Assembly: GCA_029721435.1 (NCBI GenBank)
Contig: CM056574.1
Span: forward strand, 28,257,001-28,321,000
Reading direction: 5' to 3'
Length of the DNA: 64,000 nt
DNA from: Gymnothorax reevesii
Taxonomy: Eukaryota; Chordata; Actinopteri; Anguilliformes; Muraenidae
Each line of letters starts with the position of its first letter. Position 1 is the first letter of the stretch. Positions 12,556 through 24,616 of this stretch are shown piece after piece. The notes beneath the pieces were generated by a model. It saw only the letters and a list, made by a program, of their open reading frames with translations. It did not search any database and was not told where the DNA came from. Both the position numbers and the translations under genes were made by a program.

Positions 12556-12559
12556 CCAC

Positions 12560-13695
12560 GGTAAGAATGGTCATGGGAGATTCCATATTTCCATTGCAAC
12601 GCCCATACACCAAGTTCAGAGTCAAGGGCCATAACTCCGTAAAAATAAATGTCTCAGAATCAATTGTCAAACTTATTCAATAGCATCATTAGTACTGGCC
12701 ACACACAAAATTTCACCCATGAAGGTGCAACAGTTTCCGAGAAAACTTGTCCTCATTGAACCGGATGGATGGAATGACGGACGAATGGAAGGACGGATGA
12801 GCTCCATTCCAATATCTCCCGATCCACTTCGTGGCAGAGGATAATAATCAACTTCAAAAGGCGAAACAGTGGAAAGTTAGTAAATGTACTGAGGAGAGAG
12901 AATGTTGTGTCTGCAGAAGTGTTCCATATATCCTCTCAAATCTGAGAAAAAAACCCTTCCACGTAAAAGGTGAAGAACATGATTTGCAGTGAAATAATTG
13001 ATGTGAATTTTGCAACAAAATCCGTTTCACTGGAAATAATTTTAGGTTCATAATTAGAAAATTAAAGAAACTCAGTATACTAAATCCAAAAGTCAATGGA
13101 ACCTTCCATTCACCCATTCAGAGAACATTTGTCCCCATTGCAAATCCTGTACACCTAAGTCCACGATCGGAGTCAAGGGCGATAACGCCATTAAAATAAG
13201 CTTCTCTGAATCAGTTTTCAAACTCATTTTATAGTGTCACACTACTGGCCACACACGCCAAATTTCATCCACGTAGATACAATAGTTGCCAAGGAAACTT
13301 GTCCCCATTGCAACATCCGTACACCAAGTTCAGAGTCAAGGGCCATAACTCCGTAAAAATAAATTTCTCAGAATCAATTGTCAAACAATTGGCTCATTTG
13401 TACTGGCCACACACAAAATTTCACCCACGTAGGTACAATAGTTGCCGAGAAAACGTGTTCCCATTGCAAATCCCATACACCACGTTGACGAACAGCAACA
13501 AGGACCATAACTCTGTAAAAAAAATTTCTCGCAATCAATTGTTGAACTCGTTCAGTAGGGGCATCAGTATTAGCCACATACAAAATTTAATTCACGTAGG
13601 TGCAATAGTTTCCAAGAAAACACATTGAACCCGGACGGACGGATGGAAGAGCACCATTCCAATATCCCCCGATCCACTTTGTGGCGGGGAATGAA
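12560..13695 (+). repeat. Degenerate ~165-bp tandem repeat with GGACGG tails
   Basis: About four monomers share the core CCATACACCAAGTTCAGAG, GGGCCATAACTCCGTAAAAA, TCTCAGAATCAATTGTCAAA, CTGGCCACACACAAAATTTC and CACGTAGGTACAATAGTT. One monomer is at about 12570-12750 and three are at about 13120-13620. Both blocks end in a GGATGGA/GGACGG-rich stretch followed by CCCGATCCACTT(C/T)GTGGC (12760-12850 and 13625-13690). A ~260-bp unrelated segment separates them. This is a common fish interspersed repeat with internal tandem structure. Open frames inside it come from the repetition and are not genes. Confidence 0.75.
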
Positions 13696-14062
13696 AAAAA
13701 GACTGAGCAGAGGAAGAACTGGAACACACTTACACATTCACGCCCAGTTCAATAATATCCGGGCCATTCCATGCTGATTCAATAAAGGTCCCACCAACTT
13801 TGTCTCAGGGTGTGATTAAACCCCCATCAAATGTGACAAAATATAAGCACTTCAAAAGAACAAATCTCAAACACTAGCTCCCTCCTACATATACTTTTTG
13901 ACATATTGAAATTTGAGCAATCAAGGCTTGGGAGAAAATTGACAGAGAATTTATTCCAATGTCCTCTGGGTCCAAGTTCATACATCTCTACTTAACCATG
14001 TTTTTAAGATAGCTGCAAACCTGCATTGTGAAACCCACAAATCTACAACAGGCAATATTTCT
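13696..14062. other. Intergenic DNA, nothing recognised
   Basis: No gene or repeat structure seen between the tandem repeat and the TTAA-flanked element. Confidence 0.35.
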
Positions 14063-14289
14063 TTAAAGTGCCAGTAAATACCTTGCATGCCTTCAGTGTG
14101 ACAACATATAAAAATGGTATCAGTAGGTAGGGAAATCATTCATCTTCACATCGATATGTTATAGAAATTTTTACGACATCGAAAAATATGGATTTCGATG
14201 TTAAAAACTCACTCAACCCTCAAACTGTCGCGCGAGCGAAAATCTGATGTCATTAGAGTAAGTTTCCTTTCTTGTGTACCACGTGACGC

Positions 14290-14484
14290 ATGACGTGCAC
14301 ACACAACAGCAATAGCGAAAAGAATCAAGTTGACAGCCTCGGAGAGAAAACGTCGGAAAATTGCCCTTGATGCCAAAATAAGACGATCCCTCGTATATAT
14401 TGGGAGTGCTATTGATTGGTGGAAGTGTCTGAGAGAGCGGCTGGGCATTGACAATGATGAGTTGGCCCTAACTTTGATGGATTA
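14290..14484 (+). pseudogene. Exon-like fragment inside TTAA element
   Basis: An open frame of about 64 codons ends in IDWWKCLRERLGIDNDELA and a final LTLMD. It is basic at its start (RKRRK). A strong splice donor GTAAGT (14485-14490) follows one base short of completing the next codon. No upstream ATG is visible in frame. The pattern of an aromatic/basic stretch followed by a D-E-L-A-L helix recalls short domains in some fish repeat-encoded proteins, but no family is assigned. Confidence 0.35.
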
Positions 14485-15223
14485 GTAAGTTGAAATGTTG
14501 TGTGTTGTTTTCTCTTAGCAACATTTCTCGCGCTACTCAAGTTCATAAAAGTAAACAACGTAAATGGTAGTGTGCCTCGAATGGGGGAATTATGTTTTGC
14601 TTATCGTGTTTTGCTTAACGTTTGACAGGTTATTGCAGTCGTGAAATCGTGATGTATTTAGAGAGCAATCAGAATTTAATCAACATGGGACCCGATGTTC
14701 TCGTTATATGTTATATGGTCTGCGATATAGTAACTAAATGTCAAGGATCTACAGAAATGATAGTCTGAAGTAGATAGCCTCTTAAAACAAATATGGAGCT
14801 AAGATAAAAGACCAGTAAATATCATTGCCCACTGAACATTACAGAACTCTGTTTGTTGCATGTGATGTGCCACAGTAAATTCAAAAATTCTTTTATTGCA
14901 TTTTACTGCAGATTACGTGTCAGAATGCTGCCAGATGAAATATAATTTCCAATATTTCACCACAACCTTTTGTAAATACATCAGTTAGATTGTGTTATTT
15001 TTCTTCGATTTAAAAAAAATCCAAGTTAACAATATCTGGGTTTTTTTTTTTAAAAAACAACAATAACATCCGTAAGACAAAAACATTCCTGCTGTAAAAA
15101 TAGACATTGTAACTCCAATAGAAGCCAATCTATGACATTCAATGAGTGTCAGAACATAGGCCTACAGTACCGTTCATTTAGCAACATCTTCACGGAAAAA
15201 ATCAAAGAATCGATATACTTCAA

Positions 15224-15349
15224 TTACATGACGCTTATGCATTCATAATACGTTCGAATGGTCTTCCCATATGTCATGAAGTGATTACTCGCCTCCAGAT
15301 TCTCCAAAAACGTTCCTGTCTGTCTTCTTTTTCGTCCGTGCGACGCCAT
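15224..15349 (-). CDS. Small open frame (41 aa) inside TTAA element
   Basis: Starts ATG at 15349 and reads ASHGRKRRQTGTFLENLEAS near its N-terminus, ending at a TAA at 15226-15224. The basic start and acidic/amphipathic following helix look protein-like. There is no homology claim. It points towards the middle of the element, opposite to the exon-like piece at 14290-14484. It may be a first exon or a relic. Confidence 0.3.
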   Translation of the reverse strand: MASHGRKRRQTGTFLENLEASNHFMTYGKTIRTYYECISVM

Positions 15350-15564
15350 CTCTGTTTACAGTGCGCGATTTTGACCCACAATGCTTTGCGCGGTGAATAA
15401 TATAGCCGATCTATTTTTAGACCGGGAAACCCCTTTTTGAAAAATTGCATTTCCTAAGTTTATTTTTGGTCAAATATTTTTTATAATTTTTTTTGGGCCA
15501 TATTACAGACAGCTTGATGTTTGGAAATTTTTTTAAAAAAACATGCAAGGTACTTACTGGCACT

Positions 15565-16190
15565 TTAACATGAGGACAATCATGATACTGAAATGTCTCT
15601 CTAGATTTTTCTCAGTAGGGCACAGTGATTTCAGCATGGCTTGGCACTACCTGCACTGGGAACAGGGCGAGCACTGCTTGGTATTTTTTGTTGTATACAA
15701 CATAAATAAATAAATAAATAAATAATCCCCAGTATTGGGGCGATTGGCTGTCTTGAAAAAAAAATCAGCAGTTGACAGCACGACAACTCTGTGATGATAT
15801 TGATACCGCCAGAAGTGAAGAGATGAAGTTGTCATGATCTGCTATTTCCAGATGCCGGTGTGAAAATGGTCTGACTGGTCGTGTTGCTGGCAACATCGAA
15901 AACAGACTTTGACTTTGACAGCCTCACGCTCATCGACATCATTAACAAAAGACATTCCATTGCCCCATCAGTCATGCCATTTACATGCTGTCTAATGTGG
16001 CGCTCAATTGCACACCTCCAGTCCGTTGTACCACACCAGTCCAATCCCCATGCACTGCCCAGTCTAGCTTCTGCACTATTGGCAACATACTGTCTATGGC
16101 ACCACCCCAGTCCGACGCCCCATTCAGGGCCGCCCCCAAAAGCTGTCTTATTGATCATGTTGGCAATCGCAAACTCATATGCTGAGCCAG
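15565..16190. other. Intergenic DNA with (AAAT)n
   Basis: A short (AAAT)n microsatellite lies at 15702-15726. A 117-codon frame at 15881-16234 overlaps other frames and shows no domain. Confidence 0.4.
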
Positions 16191-16194
16191 TCAG

Positions 16195-16378
16195 AGGAGG
16201 ATGGGCTCCTTGCTTTAAGGCTGGTTCCTCCTAAGGTTTTTCCTGTCTACCGCATACAGAGATTTTTCTTGTCACTGTTGCCACAGGCTTGCTTTTAAAG
16301 GGGGTTCAGCCCAAGTTTCACTGTAAAGCGCACTAGGACAAATGTTTATGAAACGTGTAATACAAATAAAACTTAATG
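16195..16378 (+). repeat. L2-like LINE 3' tail
   Basis: Contains GGTTCCTCCTAAGGTTTTTC, then CTTGTCACTGTTGCCACAGG, GTAAAGCGC and a final ATACAAATAAAACTTAA. This is the typical 3' end of a common fish L2-type LINE. No coding portion is attached. Confidence 0.65.
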
Positions 16379-16749
16379 GAGAAGTTTATTTCATTGATCA
16401 ATTAATGTACAGCCACCACTGAATCCTCTGGAGACTCTCGCTGAATACGTGCAATTCTGGAAATCTCAAGATCTAATATTAAAAGACCATTAACTCAGTC
16501 TCCATCCATGATAACTGGTTATTTGACCCAGGGTCTACCAGCTTTTCTACGACATTCTCCCCCTCTCTGGCCTTTCTCTCGTCCATTACTCAGTATAATC
16601 CATCTGGATCTGAGACATTACTTCAACCTCCTGTAATGGCATCGCAGAACACTTATCATGGGTCAGTAGTCATCTCAAACTAATCTCCGCTACATCTGCT
16701 TCAATCTTAGATTTGTCCAATGTCATCTCAAATGGCACGTTGTCATGTT

Positions 16750-17255
16750 CGGGTGCTACGGCGAATTTCCTGTCGTAGCTCCCCCAAACTTGCAGGCAAT
16801 ATGGCAGAGGGTGTACATGACAATTCCCTTCTCGCGTATGAAATCCATTCTTATCAATACATTTTTGAACAAATCTTGTTGCTGCTGTGGTCCTTGCTAG
16901 TGAACTAAAGCCATCTAGTGGTGTTTCAGGAGCAGGACTACATCTCAATCATGATGCATTTGGAACCTCCTGTAAATACACACTGAACCCACTCCTACCA
17001 TTTAGCTTTGGTATTATGCGCTCTTATCCTGTTCCCCTTTTTCTCGCCCTCTCCTCTCTCCCAGTCCTTTTGGTTGGGTCCTCGGGGGTTCGTCATGCCT
17101 GGGTACTATGGTGAATTCCCCATCGTAGCGTCCCCAAACCCACAGGCAACAAAGCAAAAATGGTCCATGACAGTTCACCTCTCGCATGTCAACCATATTC
17201 TCTCCATTAAACTTTTAATCACATCTTGTTGATGTTGTGGTCCTTGAAAGTAAAG
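16750..17255 (+). repeat. Pair of ~160-bp direct repeats
   Basis: 16750-16905 and 17095-17255 align in the same orientation. Shared phrases include GTGAATT(C/T)CC-like starts, CCCCAAAC..GCAGGCAA, ATGACA and CATCTTGTTG.TG.TGTGGTCCTT at the ends, with diverged bases throughout. About 190 bp separates the two. Either a local duplication or two copies of one dispersed repeat. Confidence 0.6.
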
Positions 17256-17353
17256 CGGGGATGTAAAGCGTCAGTAAATGTGTAGCTGGCACAATATAGC
17301 AAAAAACAGGCATAAGCGAGCAACAGGAGTGGTGATTATATATTGCCTATTAA

Positions 17354-19310
17354 CCCCTTTGCGCAGAAGCCAAATTTGGCTATTTTTGGGTTACCCACTT
17401 TAATGCTGTATAATTCAAGATTTAAGCTTCATAAAGAGGAAAAATGTGGCTCAATTCTGAAAAGACTCTTACAGCATTTAGAATTACATAATATTTCAGT
17501 TAATTTTCATGATTATGGTCGAGAAAATGAGCTGCAAACATTAAAAATCTTCATGAGAATTCACCATTGAAATTGCAAAAAAAATAATTCTGAGGATTGA
17601 AAAACTGCTGGGGCTTAAAACTATACATTTCTGGGATCATAAACTCCTTGACCACAAGTACAATTTATCTTCAACATTACATTCTAGATTACCTACATGC
17701 TTTTAGCCAAATTATACACCTATCCAAGTGTCTCCCCGAAGTCTCAAAATGAAGTCCTGTCAAATCATAAAAAAATCATGTATATAACACAAATAAAGTT
17801 TTAAGGCATGAAATTTAATATGAACAAATGATTTTCTGGTTGAGTTTTGTATGAATTTATCAATCTCAGTGCAGTTGAATATCAATGGTCACCAGTCACC
17901 ACTCCAAAGACAAAATATGCCTTTTCTCCTTAATAAAGTTTAGAGTTTTGGCCATTTTACTTCAAAGTGCCCCAAGCCAGCACAAACACGCATTAAATAA
18001 ACTTCTTATTAAACGGTTAGAACATTCACCCTGTAATGAAAGCTACCAGTCCCCTCTTCAAAGCTTACAAACTCATTTCAACACTTATAAGGAACAAGTG
18101 CAACTCACTAACTCAGTAATATCTGAATTCTGAAATATACCTTATTTTAATAGAACAGACACTCCACTTTCAGGGAACAATCCATTGCCTCCCTGGATTC
18201 AAAAGAAACGTGCAATGAACGTACCAGGGGGTCCACCCAAATGCACGGGCAGTTCGCGTTTTAAACAGGAAAAAAACCTCGACATTCGACTTTGTAGAGT
18301 ACGTATACATTCCAAAAACAAAACAACAACAACAGCAAAAAAATAACAAAGTAGCAGCCTCACCTTTTTCATGAATCCCAATTCTAGAGACAGATGTATC
18401 CTGTAGCAGGAACCCTCCGGCCCTGTTTCATTCGAAATAATTCCAATTGACCATATCCTTATCTCATTTAAATCCCCTAAATGTAACTGAACACTTCAAG
18501 GCCAGTTTTGCGAACGCGTTTTCTATAAATCGCGTCTATTTTAACCGCGTAATGTGCATAACGTAGACAGGATACAACCGAGCCTGCTGATACGCATAGG
18601 TTTGTATGCTCTCTGTTTGTCCAATCAATGTGTTTCACTTGCTCTAAAATGTTTATAGACTCGGGAATTGGATAAGAAACGAGCCATTCAATACATTTTT
18701 ACCAGGGTAGCTTCACGAGAGAATGAAGTGTAACTCTACAATTACGCAGAAGAGCTTGAGCGCATGATTGAGTGATTGGCTATCAACGCCAGTACTCGGG
18801 TGGATATAACGAAGCGCTGGATTTGTCAATGAATGGATCTGCGCGTAAATCCACGGTAGGGAACAACGAATTTTTTTGTATGTGACAACTGTAATTAACA
18901 GTAGAATGTGAGAGAATCAATACCATGTCGATTTTTTTGCCTCAGAAAACTGATTTTTCTGAACCATTACTTGGAATACTGTTGGCTCACTGTGGCTTAA
19001 CTGGTTGTTACAGAGGATAACGATTTTTTCTGTGTCAAGATATCGTTTTTTTAAACTGCTGGATCGATACTATAGGCAAGGATACTGACCAGTTTGCACA
19101 TCAGGCTTAGCTGAGGAGTTAAATTCATGCAGCTCTTGAAAAACAGGGCGTGGAGTGAACTTCCCCATATTCAGAACCGCGTTCGAGGTCTGCTTGCTTG
19201 TGAACATTCAATAACTGATCCGGGGGTGCCATTTATTGATCGAGTACAATAACAGCGTGCTTCCAATTTGCAGGTCTATAGATGCGGGCGTCTATATCTG
19301 CAGAAAGGGG
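17354..19310. mobile_element. Probable 2-kb piggyBac-like element (TTAA, CCCCTTT)
   Basis: TTAA lies at 17350-17353 and 19311-19314. Directly inside them the ends are CCCCTTTGCGCAGA (left) and TCTGCAGAAAGGGG (right), which pair as inverted repeats at 12 of 14 positions. TTAA plus CCCTTT ends match the piggyBac superfamily. No transposase signature was found in the 1957-bp interior, so it would be non-autonomous or badly decayed. The short inverted repeat and long spacing leave some chance of coincidence. Confidence 0.5.
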
Positions 19311-19314
19311 TTAA

Positions 19315-21429
19315 ATACACAACAAACACATCCCTATCAACACAAAAACCTGGCAAGCCTTGTTTGGGCTTCCCATTTGTAAATAAAAAATGGCTTAATT
19401 AAAGTGGGAAACACCACTCTAAATATCCCATAAGTGTGACACACTATCTGTGTGACATGGATTTCCGTGTCATCCCTTTCATTTGAGCAATGATGGGGAG
19501 GGATTTTTCATATCTGCGTGAAAAAGTAACACTCAGCTGTTCAGAATTAATTGGCAGGAACTGGACTATGAGTCAAGGACCCAGAATTTAAAAGCCGCAT
19601 CAGAGGAAAGTGCATAAATTGCAGTAGCTGCGGAGGAGTCTGCACTGTGGGAATACATTTGCGAATATCCTCACAAACTCACAGCCCCAGGAGAGAGTAC
19701 TTTTAGGAAGATCAACTTTAATCGTGACGAAACTGATTTTTCCAATTTGGGAATAAAACTGCCTTCTTTTCAGATGGACGGAAGGGGAGATGAAGCCAGA
19801 GGAAGATGGGTGGAAGCAGGAAAGATAGCGATGAACAGAAAGGTGTGGAAAGAGAGGGAGGCAGCAAAGAGATGTAGAAATGTGTAACTGCTTGAGCAAA
19901 GAATAATTTCACACCCTCCAACTGACACTTTGAATCCTCTAATCTGTGCCTACGGGCAGAAGCTTAGCAAGTCAGTTGTGCCTTGCTTTTTAAAAAAAAG
20001 TCAGATAGAATTTAGCCTGTTTGCTCGCAGATGGACAAGAAAAAAAGGCTGGAGGGTATTGATTTTTTTTTTTTTCCTATCTTCAAACGTCCTTCACATT
20101 GCTCACAAATCTCAATGTTGACCAATGGAAGACAGAACTGAATTGACCTTCTGTCTAACTGTATGCCAAACAACAGAATCCAAGCAATTCACATAAACCA
20201 ATCAAGAATCCTGAACGACAGCAGTCTACTCAATCTAAACCATGGCTCTTGGAACAGAAAATCTAGTGAGTCTGATTCAAGACTGGTGTCGTAGTTTTGC
20301 CTCTGGTGTCTACTCGATTTTGCTCAGCTTATTTGAATTTTAAACACCTGTATCATCTTTCCACCAAAACCAAATTTACAAACTGCTTCTAAGGTCCAGT
20401 TTTAGATATACTTGAACTCCGCTATGACCTGACAAGGACGTAACTACTAGGAGATGCACATAGCATGGGTCTGTTCATCTTCTGGTTCGAGGAAAAGCAG
20501 TTTGGGAATGAGTGTAATGTTCTCAGTGGAAAGAGGGACCGGTGCTGTTTTGCAAACCCTGCACAGCTGTTTGAGTCTGAGAGTCTTTATCTCTTAGCCA
20601 TTCACCTCAATATAATGTTGCAAAATTTGGTTTCATGCTAAGTATCCACACATACACTTACAGACTCAGCTTTGTTCTTCATGGAGCAGATAGCTAGAGG
20701 CGTGTTTTTCTATTCACTGTTGAAAGCCTCAGAGCTGCAAACATTCTATTTGAATACGCCATAAATTAGACAAAAATAAGTCACCAGGAGTTGATAGGAG
20801 TCCCTGCAGAGTTGAGCCCTTTCAAAAGGCATCCTGCTTGTATAATTAGTCATTCATATTCAGGATAAGCAATGTGCTGTGATTCACATGCCACTGTGCA
20901 AATGTCAGTGCAGATAATTTGTTTGCACAATGTTTAAAGTCTTTTCTGTATTCATTAGCTGTGATTTCTATTCCAGATCCTTTCGTTGTCATAAGCAATG
21001 GCTCCTAGTTATTTTATATCTACCCAGCATCCAGCTCAGTGAGGTCGATGCCAATTGTCAGAGTGAACCTGAGGATTATTCCTTATCCCAGAATCTTCTG
21101 GAGGCTCAAACTTTAGCCCACTGATTGGATTAAATAATTCTACCTCCTGTTCGAGAGCATCTGGGGATTCTATGGATTGGTGGTCATTAAGCCGCCCGTC
21201 CACTGCTACCTCTGAGATGACATTTCCTCATTGCTCAAGAGCCAACAATTTTTCTCCAATCAATTTCAAACTTGAAGTGCACCTCGCATATAATGCTTGT
21301 TTATGAGAACAAAAACTATTGATATTTGGGAGGAAGATAAACATGATGATATTTTAAATATTTTGTTATTAGATAAGGCCCCATTCTCAGGCCAACTGTG
21401 AAGGTGGGCTATGATACAGGGGAGTGATC
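19315..21429. other. Intergenic DNA, nothing recognised
   Basis: Overlapping short frames near 19600-20120 have no motif. A T-rich tract is at 20060-20075. No repeats recognised. Confidence 0.35.
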
Positions 21430-22015
21430 CAGCAGCTATTCATCTATTCATCTATGATCTAATCTGATTCTTCCTCGCTCTGGTCCTTGGGGAGCTGCGG
21501 TCTATCCCTGCTGACTGTGGGCAAAAGACAGGGACACGCGGCAGACAGCTTGCCAATACATTGCGTGGCTCACACACTATTCCCACACCATTTACTTACA
21601 CACTTATACCTACGGGCACTTAAAAGTCTCCAATTAGCCTGATGTGCATGCCTTTGGAGCCCAGTCTCATCTGGACTCATCATATTGTGACATAACCTGA
21701 CTAAGCGTCGAAATACGAAAAAAAAGGAGGCTTTTGGAATTCTTATCTGATGCCAATTTAAAACAAACCCTACCCATAACCCTTAGCCCAAATGCTACCC
21801 ATAAACATCGAATAACGATGGCAAAACCCTCCTTTTTTTGTCTTATATCGGCACTTAGTCAGGTAGCATCACTATATGACGAGTTGTAATGACAATCTGC
21901 TGGCCTTTGCTCAGTGGGAGAAAACAAGTTTATCTGGAGGAAACCTGCAAAAACTCAGCACAGAAAGGCCCCAGGCCAGATTTGAACCCAATACCTTCTT
22001 GCTGTGAGGTGGCAG
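21430..22015 (-). repeat. SINE-like repeat, copy 2, split by a MITE
   Basis: Minus-strand reading from 22015 gives a tRNA-like head (CTCACAGCAAGAAGG, then B-box-like GGGTTCAAATC), then GGGGCCTTTCTGTG. After the MITE it continues with the fish-typical CAATTAGCCTGATGTGCATG complement and ends in an ATTCATCTATTCATC complement near 21430. Same family as 4630-4982 but longer. Confidence 0.6.
21659..21903. mobile_element. Palindromic MITE nested in SINE-like repeat
   Basis: The 245-bp insertion has long inverted arms. The clearest section is CCTGACTAAGCGTCGAAATA near the left and its complement CGGCACTTAGTCAGG near the right, extending inward through AAAAAGGAGG/CCTCCTTTTT. Outer bases diverge. The flanks CCTTTGGA (21651-21658) and CCTTTGCT (21904-21911) agree at 6 of 8 and fit a diverged 8-bp target duplication, since the host repeat resumes after it. 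An 8-bp duplication suggests a hAT-type source. Confidence 0.6.
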
Positions 22016-23060
22016 AACTCACTTCTGAATTTTTCTCTGGTTTTTTAATTCTGATTGTGTGCAAGTTTCAAATAGATGAAAACAAATTTGACTTTGTTTT
22101 AACGTAATGTACAATGTTTTTCTTGGTGGAACTAATTCTGGGCCAGTAAGTTCCTGGGTCTGGGCCCATAATGCTATAGTGTGGCGCCGCCATTGCATAT
22201 GTGTGCAACAACAGGATATCAATGAAAATAGAGAGGGCTCATGTTGTACAATTTACAGTATGCTCAATGACCTTATAACTTGTTAGTATTATCATGATTT
22301 TTTTTCACTGATATAAGAACCTTAAAGTGAAGTTCCAGGCAGTTTATGGGGGATACAAGTGTGGCTGTGGAGAGTGACTTTTCTATTTTAACATTTACAA
22401 ACATTTTATCATTATGTCATACCAGGTCAGCTAGTACAGGATTGGGTCCTGCTCCATAGTAAGGTCCCTCCAGAGATTCATCCCCTAGGAGAGCATTTTC
22501 TTGCCAACATTTAAGGGTGTTTCACCCTCACCTGCTTCATCATTTGACTATAGGTCATTTGGCAGCTCTTGTTGTCACTGAATTTTATCTAATGATTTAG
22601 CGTTATGGTTAAGTGCAATCCCCAATTAAATAGTGAACAATAATGAGTTGACAGCATTTCACCTGAAACATTTTTTAATTAATTTGAAATGGGAAACCAT
22701 CCTTTTACCTAAAATGAGACCAAGATCGGGAATCAATTCCTCTCCTTTTCTCTTTTAACTCTGTGGGCAGTGAAGCAACAATAGAGGATGCTGTGAGTAC
22801 AATGGCACTAGGGCCCAGTGTCAGGGGGGGGCCCTGAGCGGGTACCCCCGCGCCAAGGTCGGGCCCCGGACGACATCAGCATAAGTGTCTTCCTACGTTG
22901 AGGTGCTCATTCCAACCAAGGCCTACAATTAATAACAATCTATGCAGTGCAACTGACTATCTATACCACTGCAATCGCATTCATTTCTCAGTCATGGTGC
23001 TGGCAAGTCAATGTCATCATGGTACAGTATTCATCAATATAATTTAACATAATTCGTTAT
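22016..23060. other. Intergenic DNA, nothing recognised
   Basis: A GC-rich stretch occurs at 22805-22880. No gene or repeat structure recognised. Confidence 0.35.
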
Positions 23061-24112
23061 AATGTGTAAGAGGGAAGCCAGGAGATAACATGGACATGCA
23101 ACCAAAAGTGCCAATTGCCCTTTGTTCTTAACATAGTGGGGTAATAAAGGCATAAGAACGTACACTTTCTCCACAGCTGGCATCGTCTCCAGTCAGGCAT
23201 GGCTGGGAAAAGTGGGGTAATAAAGTATCCAGGGTTCAGACGTCCTCTACAGCTGAATCCCGCCAATTCTACCACTGAGATAAGGGGGCCTGGAACTGGA
23301 CACTTCAACATGGGTGATTGAGTGTTGAGCGCATCAAAGGTGGGGAAGGGAGCACACCCTGGCTTGGCTGTTGCAAGGAATTTCTCTCACAGCAGGATGC
23401 GACCTGTGCTCTCTGCCCGATTAGTGCCACAGTGGCCTCTTCTCGACACACTCTTACTGCACCCTTTCATTTCATCACTGTAACTGTTCTGAGTAAAGAA
23501 TTTCAATTTAAACAAAACCCACTATTACACTGTTTAAACTGCCCTCATGTCCTCACTGTTGAACATGTCCTTCTGATCCCCAGCAATAATTTGTCCTGAA
23601 CCAGAGTTATCTCTTGAGGTGTATTTAGAATCATCTCTCCCCTTTTGCAGAAAGTGCTTTGCGACCCCCTGAAGTCTGTCTCTAAGGTCCTTGCACTGAT
23701 CTAAGAACTTTTATTAGCTCCTTAGAATAATACTTGTCTTCTTATTTCCTCCGAGTGGGGAGTCTAATTCCGATTTGGGCCATCTCTGTGGCCTGATCAA
23801 AGGCGCCACTAACCTTAAATCAGAGAGAGATGACCTAGTCTGGGAAGCTCGTACCCGACTTCCCATACTTTGGTCCGTGCGTATTTCTAGCTTCATGAAG
23901 TTTCGTAATTCGGACTTTTTGCACGATCATTTGTATGTAACCTTTTTTGCCAGGTATGACTTTTCTCTCATTTTCTAAACTGTGTGTAACTTGTAATTCG
24001 GGTAATGTTGATTTGTTAGATTTAAGCTCTTGCCTACGTGGTGAATAAACTATTTTATTTCTTTAAACTTGTGTGGTCACAGTGGCTCTTTATCTTTGTA
24101 CATTCTTTCTAG

Positions 24113-24616
24113 TGTAATGTGAATGTAGGCCACTGGATGGCAGTATTTACCTTTTTTTTTTATTAAGCTCAGACTGGAGCTAGGTTTAGACATGTCCTGG
24201 ACATGTCTGGGGCAAGTCCCCGAAAATTAAAAAAAAAAAGGCCTAAATGTGGGTGGGGTCTGCAAAAGAGTATATAAGGAAAAGAATTGAGACAGTAAAG
24301 TAATAGGAGAAATTGCAAGGAGAAGGGTACATGTGACCAGACCTGTCATTTCTGTTCAAGACCTGTGAAGTTTCTTTTGTGGATTTTTGCCTGTGTTTGA
24401 GCCTTTTTCCTCACCCAGCACATTGCCAGGAAACCCACCAAAGGGACTGTAAATATTTCTGTTTTTTTTGTATATATTCAATCTTGGTCTTTAGTTGTAG
24501 GTTAGTGTTAGTCTTTGTCTGTTCATTAAATGTGTTTAAGTTTTTTTAAACTGTGTCTGTCATCCCTTGCTGTTGCTGTTACATTGTAAATGTTATAAGA
24601 AATTGGGGCCATAACA
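24113..24616 (+). mobile_element. Solo LTR, family A copy 2, nested in ERV LTR
   Basis: A 504-bp relative of 645-1122, starting TGTAATGTGAAT and ending GGCCATAACA. The 4-bp repeat CTAG is present on both sides (24109-24112 and 24617-24620). The host LTR sequence TTCTTT...CTACG is continuous across it in the other ERV LTRs, proving insertion into that LTR. A TATA-like box is at 24271-24280. Small indels and a longer T/A run explain the length difference from copy 1. Confidence 0.88.
24271..24280 (+). promoter_or_regulatory. TATA-like box in nested solo LTR
   Basis: TATATAAGGA occupies the position of the box at 797-805 in the other copy. Conservation between copies supports it as the LTR promoter element. 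Confidence 0.45.

Larger units (their letters stand above)
14067..15564. mobile_element. 1.5-kb TTAA-flanked TIR element
   Basis: Left end AGTGCCAGTAAATACCTTGC and right end GCAAGGTACTTACTGGCACT are inverted repeats matching at 22 of the outer 23 positions. TTAA lies directly outside both (14063-14066 and 15565-15568). TTAA suggests a piggyBac-like insertion. A TTA or TA duplication, pointing to PIF/Harbinger or Tc1, cannot be excluded because the repeat begins with A. The interior has no recognisable transposase. It does hold two short coding-like pieces pointing inward from each end (14290-14484 plus, 15224-15349 minus). Most likely a non-autonomous element carrying captured or residual exons. 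Confidence 0.75.

Noticed and set aside
13299..13628. 109-codon frame with repeated YTKFRVKGHNSVKINFSES-like blocks
   Set aside because: The apparent protein repeats come from the ~165-bp tandem DNA repeat; stops and lack of conservation of phase between monomers argue against coding.
15840..15900. Possible Tc1 transposase fragment (ENGLTGRVAGN-like)
   Set aside because: Only about 10 residues resemble the linker; too short to support.
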